Source: Pseudoduganella umbonata (lineage in GTDB: Bacteria; Pseudomonadota; Gammaproteobacteria; Burkholderiales; Burkholderiaceae_D). From it: a stretch of 64,000 bases of DNA. Within the stretch, counting starts at the first letter, position 1; the number at the start of each line of letters is the position of its first letter. Positions 1 to 8,369 of the stretch are shown piece by piece. The DNA is taken from contig NZ_JACHXS010000002.1 in the NCBI RefSeq assembly GCF_014192225.1, forward strand, positions 744,001-808,000, read 5' to 3'. A model generated the notes under the pieces. That model saw only the letters and a program-made list of their open reading frames with translations, searched no databases and had not been told where the DNA came from. The translations under genes and the position numbers were made by a program.

Positions 1-1091
1 GCCTGCCGGAGTTCCGGCGTCATCTTAACGACATCCGCGGCGTTTTGACAGCTTTCGCCGCAGCCTGCCTGTTTGCCGGCCTGACCGTGCTGCTGCACGC
101 CGAGGTCTACCTGCGCAACTTCGAGAAGCCCAGCCGCATGCTGCTTGCCGCCACCGCGATTATGGCCGTGCTCGCTTGCCGGCCGAGCCGCATGGCCTTG
201 TGGTGGGGCCTGATCGGCGGCGCCGTCGGCGGCGCCTGCCTGGCCGGCTACCAGCGCTGGGTCCTCCACATCGACCGGCCCGGCGGCTTGATGAATGCGA
301 TCACGTTCGGCGACATCGTGCTGTGCATGGGCCTGATGTGCCTGGCCGCGGTACTGGATTTCCGCGGCCGGCAACGCCTCTGGCCCGCGCTTGGCGTGGT
401 GGCCGGCCTGATCGGTACGCTTGCCACCGGCACGCGCGGCGGCTGGGTGGCCATCGTGTTCGCGGCACTGCTGTTCCTCAAGTATGGCCACTACCTGCGC
501 GGCCGGTTCGCCAAGGGCGCCGCCGCGCTGGTGGCGGTGCTGATGATCGGCGCCTATTTCGTGCCCCAGAGCGGCATGAGCGAACGGCTGGAGCAGGGCG
601 TCAGCGACGTGCAAACGTATTTCAGCGGCGGCAGCGCGTTCACCAACGTGGGCGTGCGGCTGGAATTGTGGAAGGGCGCCGTGCTGCTGGCCGCGCGCGA
701 TCCGTGGATGCCGAACAGCCAGGAACAGGTGAAAGCCGAACTCGGCGAACTGGTGGCCGCCGGCACGCTGCAGCCGTTCGTGCTGGAGGCCGAGCATTTT
801 CACAACGATGCATTGCAGGCCCTCGTGTTCGGCGGCGTGCTGGGCCTGATGTGCTGGTTCGGCACGCTGCTGCTGCCGTTCCTGTTCTTCCTGCGCATGC
901 TGCACTCGCATGAATCGGCACCGCCCGCACTGGTGTCGGCGGCGCTGGCCGGACTGCTTCTGGTGCTGAGCTACTTCAGTTTCGGCCTGACGGAAGTGAT
1001 CTTCTGGTCCATGCGCAGCGCGATGTTCTATGCGCTGATGCTGTTCATGCTGGTGGGCCTGTGCCTGAATGCCCGTGAAGGAAAGCAGTGA
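1..1091 (+). CDS. O-antigen ligase family protein (Wzy_C/WaaL-like), 5' end outside window
   Basis: The frame is open to the left edge (first complete codon at base 3), so about 362 C-terminal residues are visible. The protein is a chain of hydrophobic membrane segments with the Wzy_C hallmark GTRGGW at the start of one segment. A large periplasmic loop follows and ends in EHFHNDALQ, a His-Asn motif typical of O-antigen ligases and polymerases. Such inner-membrane enzymes join undecaprenyl-linked glycan to lipid A-core or to a protein acceptor. It overlaps the next LPS gene by one base, which supports a cell-envelope role. Whether it is a true WaaL or a related polymerase or protein-glycosylating ligase cannot be settled from the sequence. 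Confidence 0.85.
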   Translation, partial: LPEFRRHLNDIRGVLTAFAAACLFAGLTVLLHAEVYLRNFEKPSRMLLAATAIMAVLACRPSRMALWWGLIGGAVGGACLAGYQRWVLHIDRPGGLMNAITFGDIVLCMGLMCLAAVLDFRGRQRLWPALGVVAGLIGTLATGTRGGWVAIVFAALLFLKYGHYLRGRFAKGAAALVAVLMIGAYFVPQSGMSERLEQGVSDVQTYFSGGSAFTNVGVRLELWKGAVLLAARDPWMPNSQEQVKAELGELVAAGTLQPFVLEAEHFHNDALQALVFGGVLGLMCWFGTLLLPFLFFLRMLHSHESAPPALVSAALAGLLLVLSYFSFGLTEVIFWSMRSAMFYALMLFMLVGLCLNAREGKQ

Positions 1092-2155
1092 TGTCCCCGA
1101 ATCTGACCCCGGATTTGTCCCGTATCCTCGTCATCTCCCCGAACTGGATCGGCGATGCCGTGATGGCGCAGCCCTTGCTGCAACGGCTGCGTGCCATGCA
1201 TCCGGAACGGCCGATCGACGTGCTGGCACCGCCCGCCGTAGCCCCCGTGTGGCGCCAGATGCGCGAAGTCGACGAGGTGCTGCAGACGCCGTTCCGCCAT
1301 GGCCCGCTGCAGTTGCGCGAGCGCTGGCGCTATGCGCGCCTGCTGAAGGCGCGCGGCTATGCCGAGGCCTACGTGCTGCCGAATACGCTGAAGTATGCGC
1401 TGATCCCGTGGCTGGCGGGGATCCGGCGCCGGGTCGGCTACAAGGGCGAAAGCCGTTACGGCCTGATCAACGTGATGCACCATGACGACGTGCCGCCCCG
1501 CCCGATGGTGCCGTTCTACGCGGCGCTGGCCAACGCGCCCGATGCGCCACTGGTACCCGCGCCGAAACCGGTGCTGCAGGTGACGGCGGAGCAGGTGGCC
1601 GCCGCCTGCGCGAAGGCCGGGCTGGCGCCGCAGCATCCGCTGGTGGTGTTCGCTCCCGGCGCCGAGTTCGGTTCCGCCAAACGCTGGCCGCCGGCCCATT
1701 TCGCCGCGCTGGCCCAGGCCATCGTGGCGCAGGTACCGCGCGCGCAGGTGGCGCTGCTGGGCTCGCCAAAAGACCGTCCCGTGTGCGATGAGATCCTTGC
1801 CGCCCTCGCCGGCACACCCGCCGCATCGGCCGTGCTGAACATCGCTGGCCAGACCAGCCTGGCGGAGGCGGTGGCGCTGGTCGGCCACAGCGATGCCGTC
1901 GTCAGCAACGATTCCGGCCTGCTGCACGTGGCATCGAGCCTGGACCGGCCGGTCGTGGCCATCTACGGCCCCACCGACCCGGATCATGCGCCGCCATTCT
2001 CGACGGTGGCGGCGGCGCTGTCGCTGCGGCTCGACTGCTCGCCATGCCGGCAGCGCGAGTGCCCGCTGGGGCACCACGACTGCATGCGCAAGCTCGATGC
2101 CGGCACCGTCTGGCACACCCTGCAGCCGATGCTGCCGGCAGCCGTTACGGCCTGA
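1091..2155 (+). CDS. waaF: Lipopolysaccharide heptosyltransferase II
   Basis: 354 residues, glycosyltransferase family 9. It transfers the second L-glycero-D-manno-heptose from ADP-heptose onto the LPS inner core at the cytoplasmic face. The N-terminus ILVISPNWIGDAVMAQPLL is the family signature. The second Rossmann domain has VVFAPGAEFGSAKRWP and the nucleotide-sugar site SNDSGLLHVASSLDRPVVAIYG. Start ATG at 1091 was chosen because it forms a TGATG junction with the upstream stop and has GAAGGAAAG just before it; a GTG lies one codon upstream. Tight coupling to the O-antigen ligase gene suggests an LPS assembly operon. Confidence 0.93.
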   Translation: MSPNLTPDLSRILVISPNWIGDAVMAQPLLQRLRAMHPERPIDVLAPPAVAPVWRQMREVDEVLQTPFRHGPLQLRERWRYARLLKARGYAEAYVLPNTLKYALIPWLAGIRRRVGYKGESRYGLINVMHHDDVPPRPMVPFYAALANAPDAPLVPAPKPVLQVTAEQVAAACAKAGLAPQHPLVVFAPGAEFGSAKRWPPAHFAALAQAIVAQVPRAQVALLGSPKDRPVCDEILAALAGTPAASAVLNIAGQTSLAEAVALVGHSDAVVSNDSGLLHVASSLDRPVVAIYGPTDPDHAPPFSTVAAALSLRLDCSPCRQRECPLGHHDCMRKLDAGTVWHTLQPMLPAAVTA

Positions 2156-2171
2156 GCGGGAGGCACCGGCG

Positions 2172-3701
2172 ATGAAGCGCCTGCCGGTCACGTTCTGGAC
2201 CACGTTGTTCGTGACCCTGGTTTGCGTGGCGCTGGTGGCGCTGGATTTCGAACGCAGCTGGGTCGCCCGCACGGTCCTGCTGGAACACACCGAGCGCAAC
2301 GCCACCAACCTGGCACGGGCGATGAGCGGCCATGCCGACGATACGCTGCGCGCCGCCGACAACAGCCTGGCCGACCTGGAAGAGCGCATCGAAGTCGACG
2401 GCACCGGCCCGCGCCAGCTGGAACGGCTGCATCGGCTGATGGTACTGCACGTGCGCATGCTGCCACAGCTGAACGGCATGTTCTTCTATGACGAAACGGG
2501 GCGCTGGATCGCCAATTCCCGGCCCCGGCTGGACAGTGACGCCAACAACGCCGACCGCGAATATTTCCGCCATCACCGCGAGAACAAGGACACGGGCGCC
2601 CATATCGGCAAGCCGGTCACCAGCCGGTCGACCGGCAGGTGGGTGATCCCGCTGTCGCGCCGCATCGACAAGCCGGACGGCAGCTTCGGCGGCGTGGTGC
2701 TGGCGACCATCGATATCGAGTATTTCCGCCGTTTCTATGCCAGCTTCGACATCGGCCGCGACGGTGCCGTGGGCCTGCTGTCCGACGACGGCACGTTGCT
2801 GGTGCGCCGGCCGTTCAGGTCGGAAGCCGTCGGCAGCAGCATCGCCCGCACACCGCTGTACGATGCCTATACGCAGGTGGCCAGGACCGGCACCGGCATA
2901 TTCCGCTCGACGCAGGATGGCCAGGTACGGCTGAACAGCTACCGCCCGCTGGCGAACTATCCGCTGTTCGTCACGGCCGCGCTGTCCAAGGATGAAGTGC
3001 TGGCCCACTGGTGGCACGACACGCTGATGCGCACGGCGGGCGTGCTGCTGCTGGCGGGCCTGGTGGCGCTGTTCGGGCAGCGGCTGGTACGGCTGATGCG
3101 CCAGCGCCTGCAGGCGGAAACGGAGTTGCGCGCAGCGCGCGATGCACTGGCCAGCGTGAACGTCACGCTGGAAAAACTGGCGCTGCAGGATGGCCTGACG
3201 GGCCTGGCGAACCGCCGTCAGTTCGATGTATCCCTCGGCAACGAGTTCAGCCGCGCAACCCGGCATGGCGCACCGCTGGGGCTGGCGATGATCGATGTCG
3301 ATAACTTCAAGGCCTACAACGACCACTACGGCCACAGCGCGGGCGACGACTGCCTGCGCGCGGTGGCGCGCGCGATCCGCCAGCAGACGCCGAAACGGGC
3401 CGGCGATCTGGCGGCCCGCTATGGGGGCGAGGAACTGGCCGTGCTGCTGCCGAACACCGATGCCGCCGGTGCCGAAGCGGTGGCCGAGCGGATGCGCGCG
3501 GCGGTGCAGGATCTGAAGTTGCCCCATGCGGGCAGCCCGCTGGGTATCGTGACGATCAGCGGCGGCGTCGCATCCATGGTGCCGCGCCGCGGCGTGGATC
3601 ATGCCGCCACGCTGGTGGAACGGGCCGATGGGGCGCTGTATGCGGCCAAGGGCGCGGGCCGCAACCGGATCTGCCGGCAGGACGACGCCGCCGCTACCTG
3701 A
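2172..3701 (+). CDS. Membrane diguanylate cyclase with periplasmic Cache-type sensor
   Basis: 509 residues. An N-terminal membrane segment (about 6-22) is followed by a periplasmic PDC/dCache-like domain to about residue 285, including NADREYFRHH and GRWVIPLSRRI, which are typical of amino-acid or dicarboxylate sensing Cache domains. A second membrane segment and a short coiled coil lead to a GGDEF domain with active-site GGEEL near residue 417. Five residues before it is RAGD, a good RxxD inhibitory site, so product feedback by c-di-GMP is likely. Start ATG 2172 follows the waaF stop by 16 bp. The ligand is unknown. Confidence 0.9.
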   Translation: MKRLPVTFWTTLFVTLVCVALVALDFERSWVARTVLLEHTERNATNLARAMSGHADDTLRAADNSLADLEERIEVDGTGPRQLERLHRLMVLHVRMLPQLNGMFFYDETGRWIANSRPRLDSDANNADREYFRHHRENKDTGAHIGKPVTSRSTGRWVIPLSRRIDKPDGSFGGVVLATIDIEYFRRFYASFDIGRDGAVGLLSDDGTLLVRRPFRSEAVGSSIARTPLYDAYTQVARTGTGIFRSTQDGQVRLNSYRPLANYPLFVTAALSKDEVLAHWWHDTLMRTAGVLLLAGLVALFGQRLVRLMRQRLQAETELRAARDALASVNVTLEKLALQDGLTGLANRRQFDVSLGNEFSRATRHGAPLGLAMIDVDNFKAYNDHYGHSAGDDCLRAVARAIRQQTPKRAGDLAARYGGEELAVLLPNTDAAGAEAVAERMRAAVQDLKLPHAGSPLGIVTISGGVASMVPRRGVDHAATLVERADGALYAAKGAGRNRICRQDDAAAT

Positions 3702-3726
3702 GGTTTCCCCCCGCGGTCCGGCTCAG

Positions 3727-3768
3727 TCGAGCAGGGTCAGTCGAGCAGGGTCAGTCGAGCAGGGTCAG
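3727..3768. repeat. Three perfect tandem copies of a 14-bp unit over a stop codon
   Basis: The unit TCGAGCAGGGTCAG occurs at 3727-3740, 3741-3754 and 3755-3768. Read on the minus strand each copy encodes LTLLD followed by TGA. The stop of the minus-strand gene at 3751 is therefore repeated downstream. This looks like a slipped-strand duplication at the 3' end of that gene. Confidence 0.95.
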
Positions 3769-4788
3769 TTGCAGTTCCCAGGGCCACACCAGGCGCCGGC
3801 CCACCGTTTCCCTTTGCACGACGATCGCGGCGGACAGGCTGTCGTCGATGCGCGCCGTCAGCTCGTCCACGCGCACCAGGATTTCGCCGCGCTTGCCGGG
3901 ATCGGTTTCCCACAGCAGCGCTTCCCGGCATGCCATGACCGATGCGCGCTCGACGAGTACCTCAGGGTGGTTGAACAGCCAGTGCACGAAAAGTATGTGG
4001 GCAGGGTGGCAACCCCACAATGCGCCATAGCTGGCAACGTAGTCTTTCGCAGCATCGGGCAGCGTCGTGTCGTCCGGATGCCAGGCCATGTGCGGCATGG
4101 GTTCGGGATTGCCGCCAAGGATTTCGGCAACGTAGGGATTGGTGACGAAACCGCGGCGCAGGGCTGTCGCGGCGGCTACCCAGCGCTCGCGATGGAGGTG
4201 GGCGAGGGCCAGTTCATACCAGTAGGGCGGGTAGGTGCCGGCATGCTCGGCGCATACCGCGATCACGCGTTCGCGCTGTTCCAGCGTGCCCCCATATGGA
4301 TCGATGCGCTGCAACTCGGAGCCCAGCAGGAAGCGCACGCCCTGGTTGTCGTTCGGATTTCGCAGCAGCATCTGCTCGATCAGCGCCGCCGCATCCCTGT
4401 GGCGGCGCAGCCGCACGTACGCGAGCACCGCGACATGCATCATGCGCAGGTACGCGCGGTTGTCGATGTTGAGCCATTCGATGCGGCCGGTGAAGCCCGG
4501 CGGGATCTGCCGGTTGGCCATCGCCAGGCCGGCCAGCGCGGCGTCGAGCGCCTTCTTCGGCTTGCCCTGCCGGTGCCAGTGGAAGGCGATCTGCGTATGC
4601 GCATCGATAAAGTCCGGCGCCTGGGCCAGCAGCTCCTGCAGCGCGGCCAGGTATTTCGCATCGCTCAGTTCACCGGTTTCATGGTGGTCGAGAATGTCGT
4701 TGAACCGGCCCAGCAGGGGGCCGTACTTGTCTTCGGTATAGCCGAATTCGCCCGATTCGGCATCGATGGCTTCAAATTCCAGTGGCAT
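3751..4788 (-). CDS. Unrecognised helical-repeat (TPR-like) cytoplasmic protein
   Basis: 345 residues, no signal peptide and no membrane segment. An acidic N-terminus (FEAIDAESGEFGYTEDKYGP) precedes helix pairs with TPR/Sel1-like spacing, for example DAHTQIAFHWHRQGKPKKAL and YWYELALAHLHRERWVAAAT. I do not recognise a named family; a protein-interaction scaffold is the most that can be inferred. It stands alone on the minus strand, convergent with the diguanylate cyclase. Its last residues LTLLD lie in the 14-bp triplication. Start ATG 4788 is the first in frame and leads directly into the acidic segment. Confidence 0.7.
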   Translation of the reverse strand: MPLEFEAIDAESGEFGYTEDKYGPLLGRFNDILDHHETGELSDAKYLAALQELLAQAPDFIDAHTQIAFHWHRQGKPKKALDAALAGLAMANRQIPPGFTGRIEWLNIDNRAYLRMMHVAVLAYVRLRRHRDAAALIEQMLLRNPNDNQGVRFLLGSELQRIDPYGGTLEQRERVIAVCAEHAGTYPPYWYELALAHLHRERWVAAATALRRGFVTNPYVAEILGGNPEPMPHMAWHPDDTTLPDAAKDYVASYGALWGCHPAHILFVHWLFNHPEVLVERASVMACREALLWETDPGKRGEILVRVDELTARIDDSLSAAIVVQRETVGRRLVWPWELQLTLLD

Positions 4789-5123
4789 GTCGTGCGGCTA
4801 GCTTTGTTGATGAAGATGCATGATAACAGCAAGAATCGTGTATTTCCCGCGACGTACGCTAGCCGACGATGTCGCCAATCGACGACGTGTCATCGAATCG
4901 CCTGTTGATGTAGGCGCTCTCCTACATTGGCGTGCGTAAAGCTCCTATGCAGTTTGCAAGTCACTGTTTATGAGGGGTTTTCTGGTAGCGCGGCGTCGTA
5001 TGGCCGATTGCGGGCCTGGCACAGCAGGAAGTGAAAGCGATCACATCCTCGTTTGCCGAAAACACAATTTTTGCTACTTTGTACGCTCTTCGACAACCTC
5101 ATCCATTCATTCAAGGAGCAACT
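4789..5123. other. Divergent intergenic region upstream of the PEP-CTERM gene
   Basis: 335 bp with no supportable gene. It is AT-richer than its surroundings and separates a minus-strand gene from the plus-strand PEP-CTERM gene, so it must hold two promoters. It contains the palindrome at 4908-4927 and a weak sigma-70-like TTGCCG (5053-5058) / TACTTT (5075-5080) with 16-bp spacing, about 45 bp before the start codon. Confidence 0.6.
4908..4927. promoter_or_regulatory. Palindromic operator candidate
   Basis: Perfect 7-bp inverted repeat ATGTAGG-N6-CCTACAT, about 200 bp upstream of the PEP-CTERM start. Directly after it, GG (4929-4930) and GC (4941-4942) are 10 bp apart as in sigma-54 promoters. 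The rest of that match is poor (no TTGC), so only the palindrome is put forward as a possible binding site. Confidence 0.35.
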
Positions 5124-5657
5124 ATGACGAACATGAAGAAAATCGCTGTATCGCTGGCGCTCGCGTGCACGGCCATGGGCGCACAGGCTGACGACATCAG
5201 CCTGCCGGCCGGCAACGTTGAAGTCATCGATGGCGCAGGTGCCTTCAGCCGTCTGATTACCGGTAACCATTCCGGCGACACGTTCACCGACACGTACGCG
5301 TTCGACCTGTCGGGTATCTCGTCCTTCACGGCCAGCCTGTACTCGAGCGCTGGCAATGCCAAGGTGGGCCTGGACATCACGGGCTTCGGCCTGTACGCGA
5401 ACGACGGCACGCTGGTGCGCGCCGGTAGCCAACTGCTGACCGGCAAGTATGACGAGTGGAGCCTGGACCTGTCCAACGTGGCATCCGGTACCGGCTACTA
5501 CGTGGCGGTAACGGGTTCGGTGGTTTCGCAGGCCGCGGGTGCCTACAGCGGCCTGGTGTCGGTCTCGGCGGTGCCGGAACCGGCCACCTACGGCATGCTG
5601 CTGGGCGGCATGGCCCTGCTGGGCGTGGCGGCACGCCGCCGTTCGCAAGCGAAGTAA
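5124..5657 (+). CDS. FxDxF-type PEP-CTERM sorting-domain protein
   Basis: 177 residues. Sec signal peptide (MKKIAVSLALACTAMGAQA) after a short MTN leader, then a small beta-rich domain containing FTDTYAFDLSG, the FxDxF-like element of a PEP-CTERM subfamily. The C-terminus is VPEPATYGMLLGGMALLGVAARRR: a VPEP motif, a hydrophobic segment and a basic end. This is the signal for processing by an exosortase (EpsH/XrtA type), normally linked to EPS-associated surface or matrix proteins. No exosortase is in the window. Start 5124 has AAGGAG at 5113-5118. A second ATG four codons later is possible. Confidence 0.88.
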   Translation: MTNMKKIAVSLALACTAMGAQADDISLPAGNVEVIDGAGAFSRLITGNHSGDTFTDTYAFDLSGISSFTASLYSSAGNAKVGLDITGFGLYANDGTLVRAGSQLLTGKYDEWSLDLSNVASGTGYYVAVTGSVVSQAAGAYSGLVSVSAVPEPATYGMLLGGMALLGVAARRRSQAK

Positions 5658-5666
5658 GGATTTTGC

Positions 5667-5737
5667 CAGCCGCACAGGCTGGTAAAGCCACCCGCGCGCC
5701 GCACCGTTATCGGGGTTGCCGAAGACGGCGCGCGGGG
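5667..5737. terminator. Stem-loops between convergent PEP-CTERM and rng genes
   Basis: Two inverted repeats lie in the 80-bp convergent gap: CCAGCC/GGCTGG around 5667-5684, and CCCGCGCGCCG/CGGCGCGCGGG spanning about 5692-5734. Neither has a strong T-run, so a terminator role is inferred from position and stem strength only. Confidence 0.4.
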
Positions 5738-5738
5738 G

Positions 5739-7202
5739 TTACATCAGGATCACGTCGTACTGCTCCTGGTGGTACGACGTTTCCACCTGCAGCGAGATCT
5801 TCTTGCCGATGAAGTCGCCCAGCATGGCGAGATGCTGCGATTCCTCCTCGAGGAACAGATCGACCACTTCCTGCGAGGCGAGGATGCGGAATTCGCGCGG
5901 GTTGAACTGCTTGGCTTCGCGCAGCAGTTCGCGCAGGATCTCGTAGCAGATCGTGCGCGATGTCTTGACCTGCCCCTTGCCGCTGCAGGCAGGGCAGGGC
6001 TCGCACAGGATGTGGGCCAGCGACTCGCGCGTGCGCTTCCTCGTCATTTCCACCAGGCCCAGTGCCGAAAAGCCGCTGACCGAGACTTTCGTGCGGTCGC
6101 GCGCCAGTGCCTTCTTCAGCTCCGTCAGCACGGCGCTGCGGTGCTCGGCGTTTTCCATGTCGATGAAATCGAGGATGATGATGCCGCCCAGGTTGCGCAG
6201 CCGCAGCTGGCGCGCGATCGCGTGCGCCGCTTCCAGGTTGGTCTTGAAGATCGTGTCGGCGAAATTGCGCCCGCCCACGTAGCCGCCCGTGTTGACGTCG
6301 ATCGTCGTCATCGCCTCGGTCTGGTCGACGATCAGGTAACCGCCCGATTTCAGGTCCACGCGCCGGCCCAGCGCGCGCTGGATTTCCTCTTCCACGCCGT
6401 ACAGGTCGAACAGCGGGCGCTCGCCCGTGTAATGGTGCATGCGCGGCAGCACGCTGGGCGTGTAGGTCTTGCCGAATTCGGTGAGGCTGACGAAGTTCTC
6501 GCGCGAGTCGACCTGGATGGTGGCCGTTTCATCGTGCACGAAGTCGCGCAGCACGCGCTGGGCCAGCGACAGGTCCTGGTGCAGCAGCGAGGTCGGCGGC
6601 CGCGTGCGCGCGCCGTGCGTGATCGCGGCCCAGGTCTTGCGCAGGTATTCGATATCCGCGGCCAGGTCGCCGTCGCCGGCATCCTCGGCCTGCGTGCGCA
6701 CGATGTAGCCGCCTTTTTCTTCCTTCGGCAGCAGGCCCTGCATGCGCGTGCGCAGCGCCTCGCGTTCGCTTTCCTTCTCGATCTTCTGCGAGATGCCGAT
6801 GTGCGAGTCCTGCGGCAGGTAGACCAGCATGCGGCCGGCAATCGAGATCTGCGTCGACAGGCGGGCGCCCTTGGTGCCGATCGGGTCCTTGATCACCTGC
6901 ACCGTCAGCACCTGGCCGTCGAACAGCAGTTTCTCGATCGGCGTCGGCGTCGCATTGGTGCCGTCGTGCGGGCGCGCTTCCCAGATGTCGGCCACGTGCA
7001 GGAACGCGGCGCGTTCCAGGCCGATGTCGATGAACGCCGACTGCATGCCGGGCAGCACGCGCACCACCTTGCCCGAATAGACGTTGCCGGCCAGGCCGCG
7101 CGTGAGCGTGCGCTCGATGTGCAGTTCCTGCACGGCGCCCTGCAGCACCAGGGCGACGCGCGTTTCCTGCGGCGTGATGTTGATGAGGATGTCTTCGCTC
7201 AT
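5739..7202 (-). CDS. rng: Ribonuclease G
   Basis: 487 residues, the usual length. Endoribonuclease for 5' maturation of 16S rRNA and decay of selected mRNAs in the cytoplasm. An N-terminal S1-like region (GNVYSGKVVRVLPGMQSAF) is followed by the RNase E/G catalytic domain. Metal-binding aspartates lie in TIDVNTGG (about residue 302) and DFIDM (about 344). The zinc-link CPACSGKG is near residue 404. The RNase E scaffold tail is absent, which separates RNase G from E. The start codon overlaps the maf stop (ATGA), so the two are translationally coupled. Confidence 0.97.
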   Translation of the reverse strand: MSEDILINITPQETRVALVLQGAVQELHIERTLTRGLAGNVYSGKVVRVLPGMQSAFIDIGLERAAFLHVADIWEARPHDGTNATPTPIEKLLFDGQVLTVQVIKDPIGTKGARLSTQISIAGRMLVYLPQDSHIGISQKIEKESEREALRTRMQGLLPKEEKGGYIVRTQAEDAGDGDLAADIEYLRKTWAAITHGARTRPPTSLLHQDLSLAQRVLRDFVHDETATIQVDSRENFVSLTEFGKTYTPSVLPRMHHYTGERPLFDLYGVEEEIQRALGRRVDLKSGGYLIVDQTEAMTTIDVNTGGYVGGRNFADTIFKTNLEAAHAIARQLRLRNLGGIIILDFIDMENAEHRSAVLTELKKALARDRTKVSVSGFSALGLVEMTRKRTRESLAHILCEPCPACSGKGQVKTSRTICYEILRELLREAKQFNPREFRILASQEVVDLFLEEESQHLAMLGDFIGKKISLQVETSYHQEQYDVILM

Positions 7203-7819
7203 GGCAGCCTCAGGCCGGCACGGCGCAGCAGGTCCGCCGTCTCGAACAGCGGCAGGCCCATGATGCCCGAATGGCTGCCATCGATATGTTCGATGAACAT
7301 CGCGGCCAGGCCCTGGATGCCGTAGCCGCCGGCCTTGTCGTAAGGTTCGCTGGTGGCGCAGTAAGCCTGGATATCGCTATCCTTCAGTGCCGCGAAGCGC
7401 ACCTGCGACACTTGCGTGAAGCTGTCCGAAAAATCGTGCGTGCGCACCGCCACGGTGGTCAGCACCTGGTGCGTGCGGCCCGACAACTGGCGCAGCATCG
7501 CCTGCGCCTCGTCCTTGCCGGCCGGCTTGCCGAGGATGGCGCCATCGATCGCCACCGTGGTATCGGCCGTCAGCACGGGGCGCGGCCGCAGGTGGCGGCG
7601 GCGCGACAGGTCGAACGCGAAGTCGGCCTTCTCGTTCGCGACGCGGCGCACGTAGACATCGGCCGGCTCGTCCGGCAGCACTTCCTCCGTCACGTCGGCC
7701 CCGCGCGGGCCATCGCTGCGCAACAGCAGCAATTCGAAATCGACGCTGATCTGGCGCAGCAGTTCGCGGCGGCGCGGGCTTTTCGACGCCAGGTAGATTT
7801 TTCGTTCGACCGGTTTCAT
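7199..7819 (-). CDS. maf: Maf-family nucleoside triphosphate pyrophosphatase
   Basis: 206 residues. Hydrolyses modified or non-canonical nucleoside triphosphates to monophosphates (dTTPase/UTPase-type house-cleaning). The family signature SKSPRRRELL is at the N-terminus. The catalytic ADTTVAIDGAILGKP is central and KAGGYGIQG is C-terminal. ATG 7819 was chosen since it begins directly before the conserved ERKIYLASKSP strand; upstream codons encode a low-complexity leader with no family match. It lies between rlmH and rng, as in many Burkholderiales. Confidence 0.93.
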   Translation of the reverse strand: MKPVERKIYLASKSPRRRELLRQISVDFELLLLRSDGPRGADVTEEVLPDEPADVYVRRVANEKADFAFDLSRRRHLRPRPVLTADTTVAIDGAILGKPAGKDEAQAMLRQLSGRTHQVLTTVAVRTHDFSDSFTQVSQVRFAALKDSDIQAYCATSEPYDKAGGYGIQGLAAMFIEHIDGSHSGIMGLPLFETADLLRRAGLRLP

Positions 7820-7866
7820 CGTTGTTGTTGTATTTGAGCCAGGGCCCGGCCAGGGCCGGGATGCAT

Positions 7867-7893
7867 CCATCGGGATCAACCCATCGGGATCAA
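7867..7893. repeat. 14-bp tandem duplication over the rlmH stop codon
   Basis: CCATCGGGATCAA occurs at 7867-7879 and again at 7881-7893, a 14-bp period. The rlmH stop (7890-7892) is in the second copy, and the first copy adds a further stop-containing unit downstream. The pattern is the same as at 3727-3768. Confidence 0.85.
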
Positions 7894-8360
7894 ACCCGAT
7901 GATAGGGGTGGTTTTGCGTGATCGTCCAGGCGCGGTAGAGTTGTTCGGCCAGCATCACCCGCACGACGCCATGCGGCAGCGTCATGCTGGAAATCCGGAT
8001 CAGCCCTTCGGCCTTTGCCTTCAGGCCGGGATCGAGGCCGTCGGCACCGCCGATCAGGAAAGCCGTGTCGCGACCATCCTGCTGCCACAGTTCGAGCTGC
8101 TGCGACAGGCCCACGCTGGTGAGATCCTTGCCGCGTTCGTCGAGCGCGATGATGCGCACCGATTTCGGCAGCGCCGCTTCGATGCGCTCGCGCTCGAGCG
8201 CCATCGCGGTGGCGGCGGTCTTGCTGCCGGACCGCTCGACGGGCTTGATTTCCTTCAGCACGATGCGCAGCTCGGGCGGCATCCGTTTTACGTATTCGGT
8301 AAAACCGGTCTCGATCCAGCCGGGCATCTTGTGCCCGACGGCAGCGATGATCAGCTGCAT
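7890..8360 (-). CDS. rlmH: 23S rRNA pseudouridine-1915 N3-methyltransferase
   Basis: 156 residues, the standard size of this SPOUT-class enzyme. It methylates pseudouridine 1915 in helix 69 of 23S rRNA on the 70S ribosome using S-adenosylmethionine. Visible signatures are [13 protein letters not shown], the knot element [10 protein letters not shown] and the C-terminal [18 protein letters not shown] with NHPYHR. It starts 9 bp after the rsfS stop; the rsfS-rlmH pairing is widely conserved and supports both calls. Confidence 0.97.
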   Translation of the reverse strand: MQLIIAAVGHKMPGWIETGFTEYVKRMPPELRIVLKEIKPVERSGSKTAATAMALERERIEAALPKSVRIIALDERGKDLTSVGLSQQLELWQQDGRDTAFLIGGADGLDPGLKAKAEGLIRISSMTLPHGVVRVMLAEQLYRAWTITQNHPYHRV

Positions 8361-8369
8361 CGGCGACCC

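Noticed and set aside
1028..2479. Minus-strand open frame over waaF and the cyclase start
   Set aside because: Shadow; low-complexity Arg/Gln/His composition.
4929..4942. Sigma-54 promoter before the first PEP-CTERM gene
   Set aside because: Only the GG-N10-GC spacing fits; the TTGC part is absent and it lies 180 bp from the start codon.
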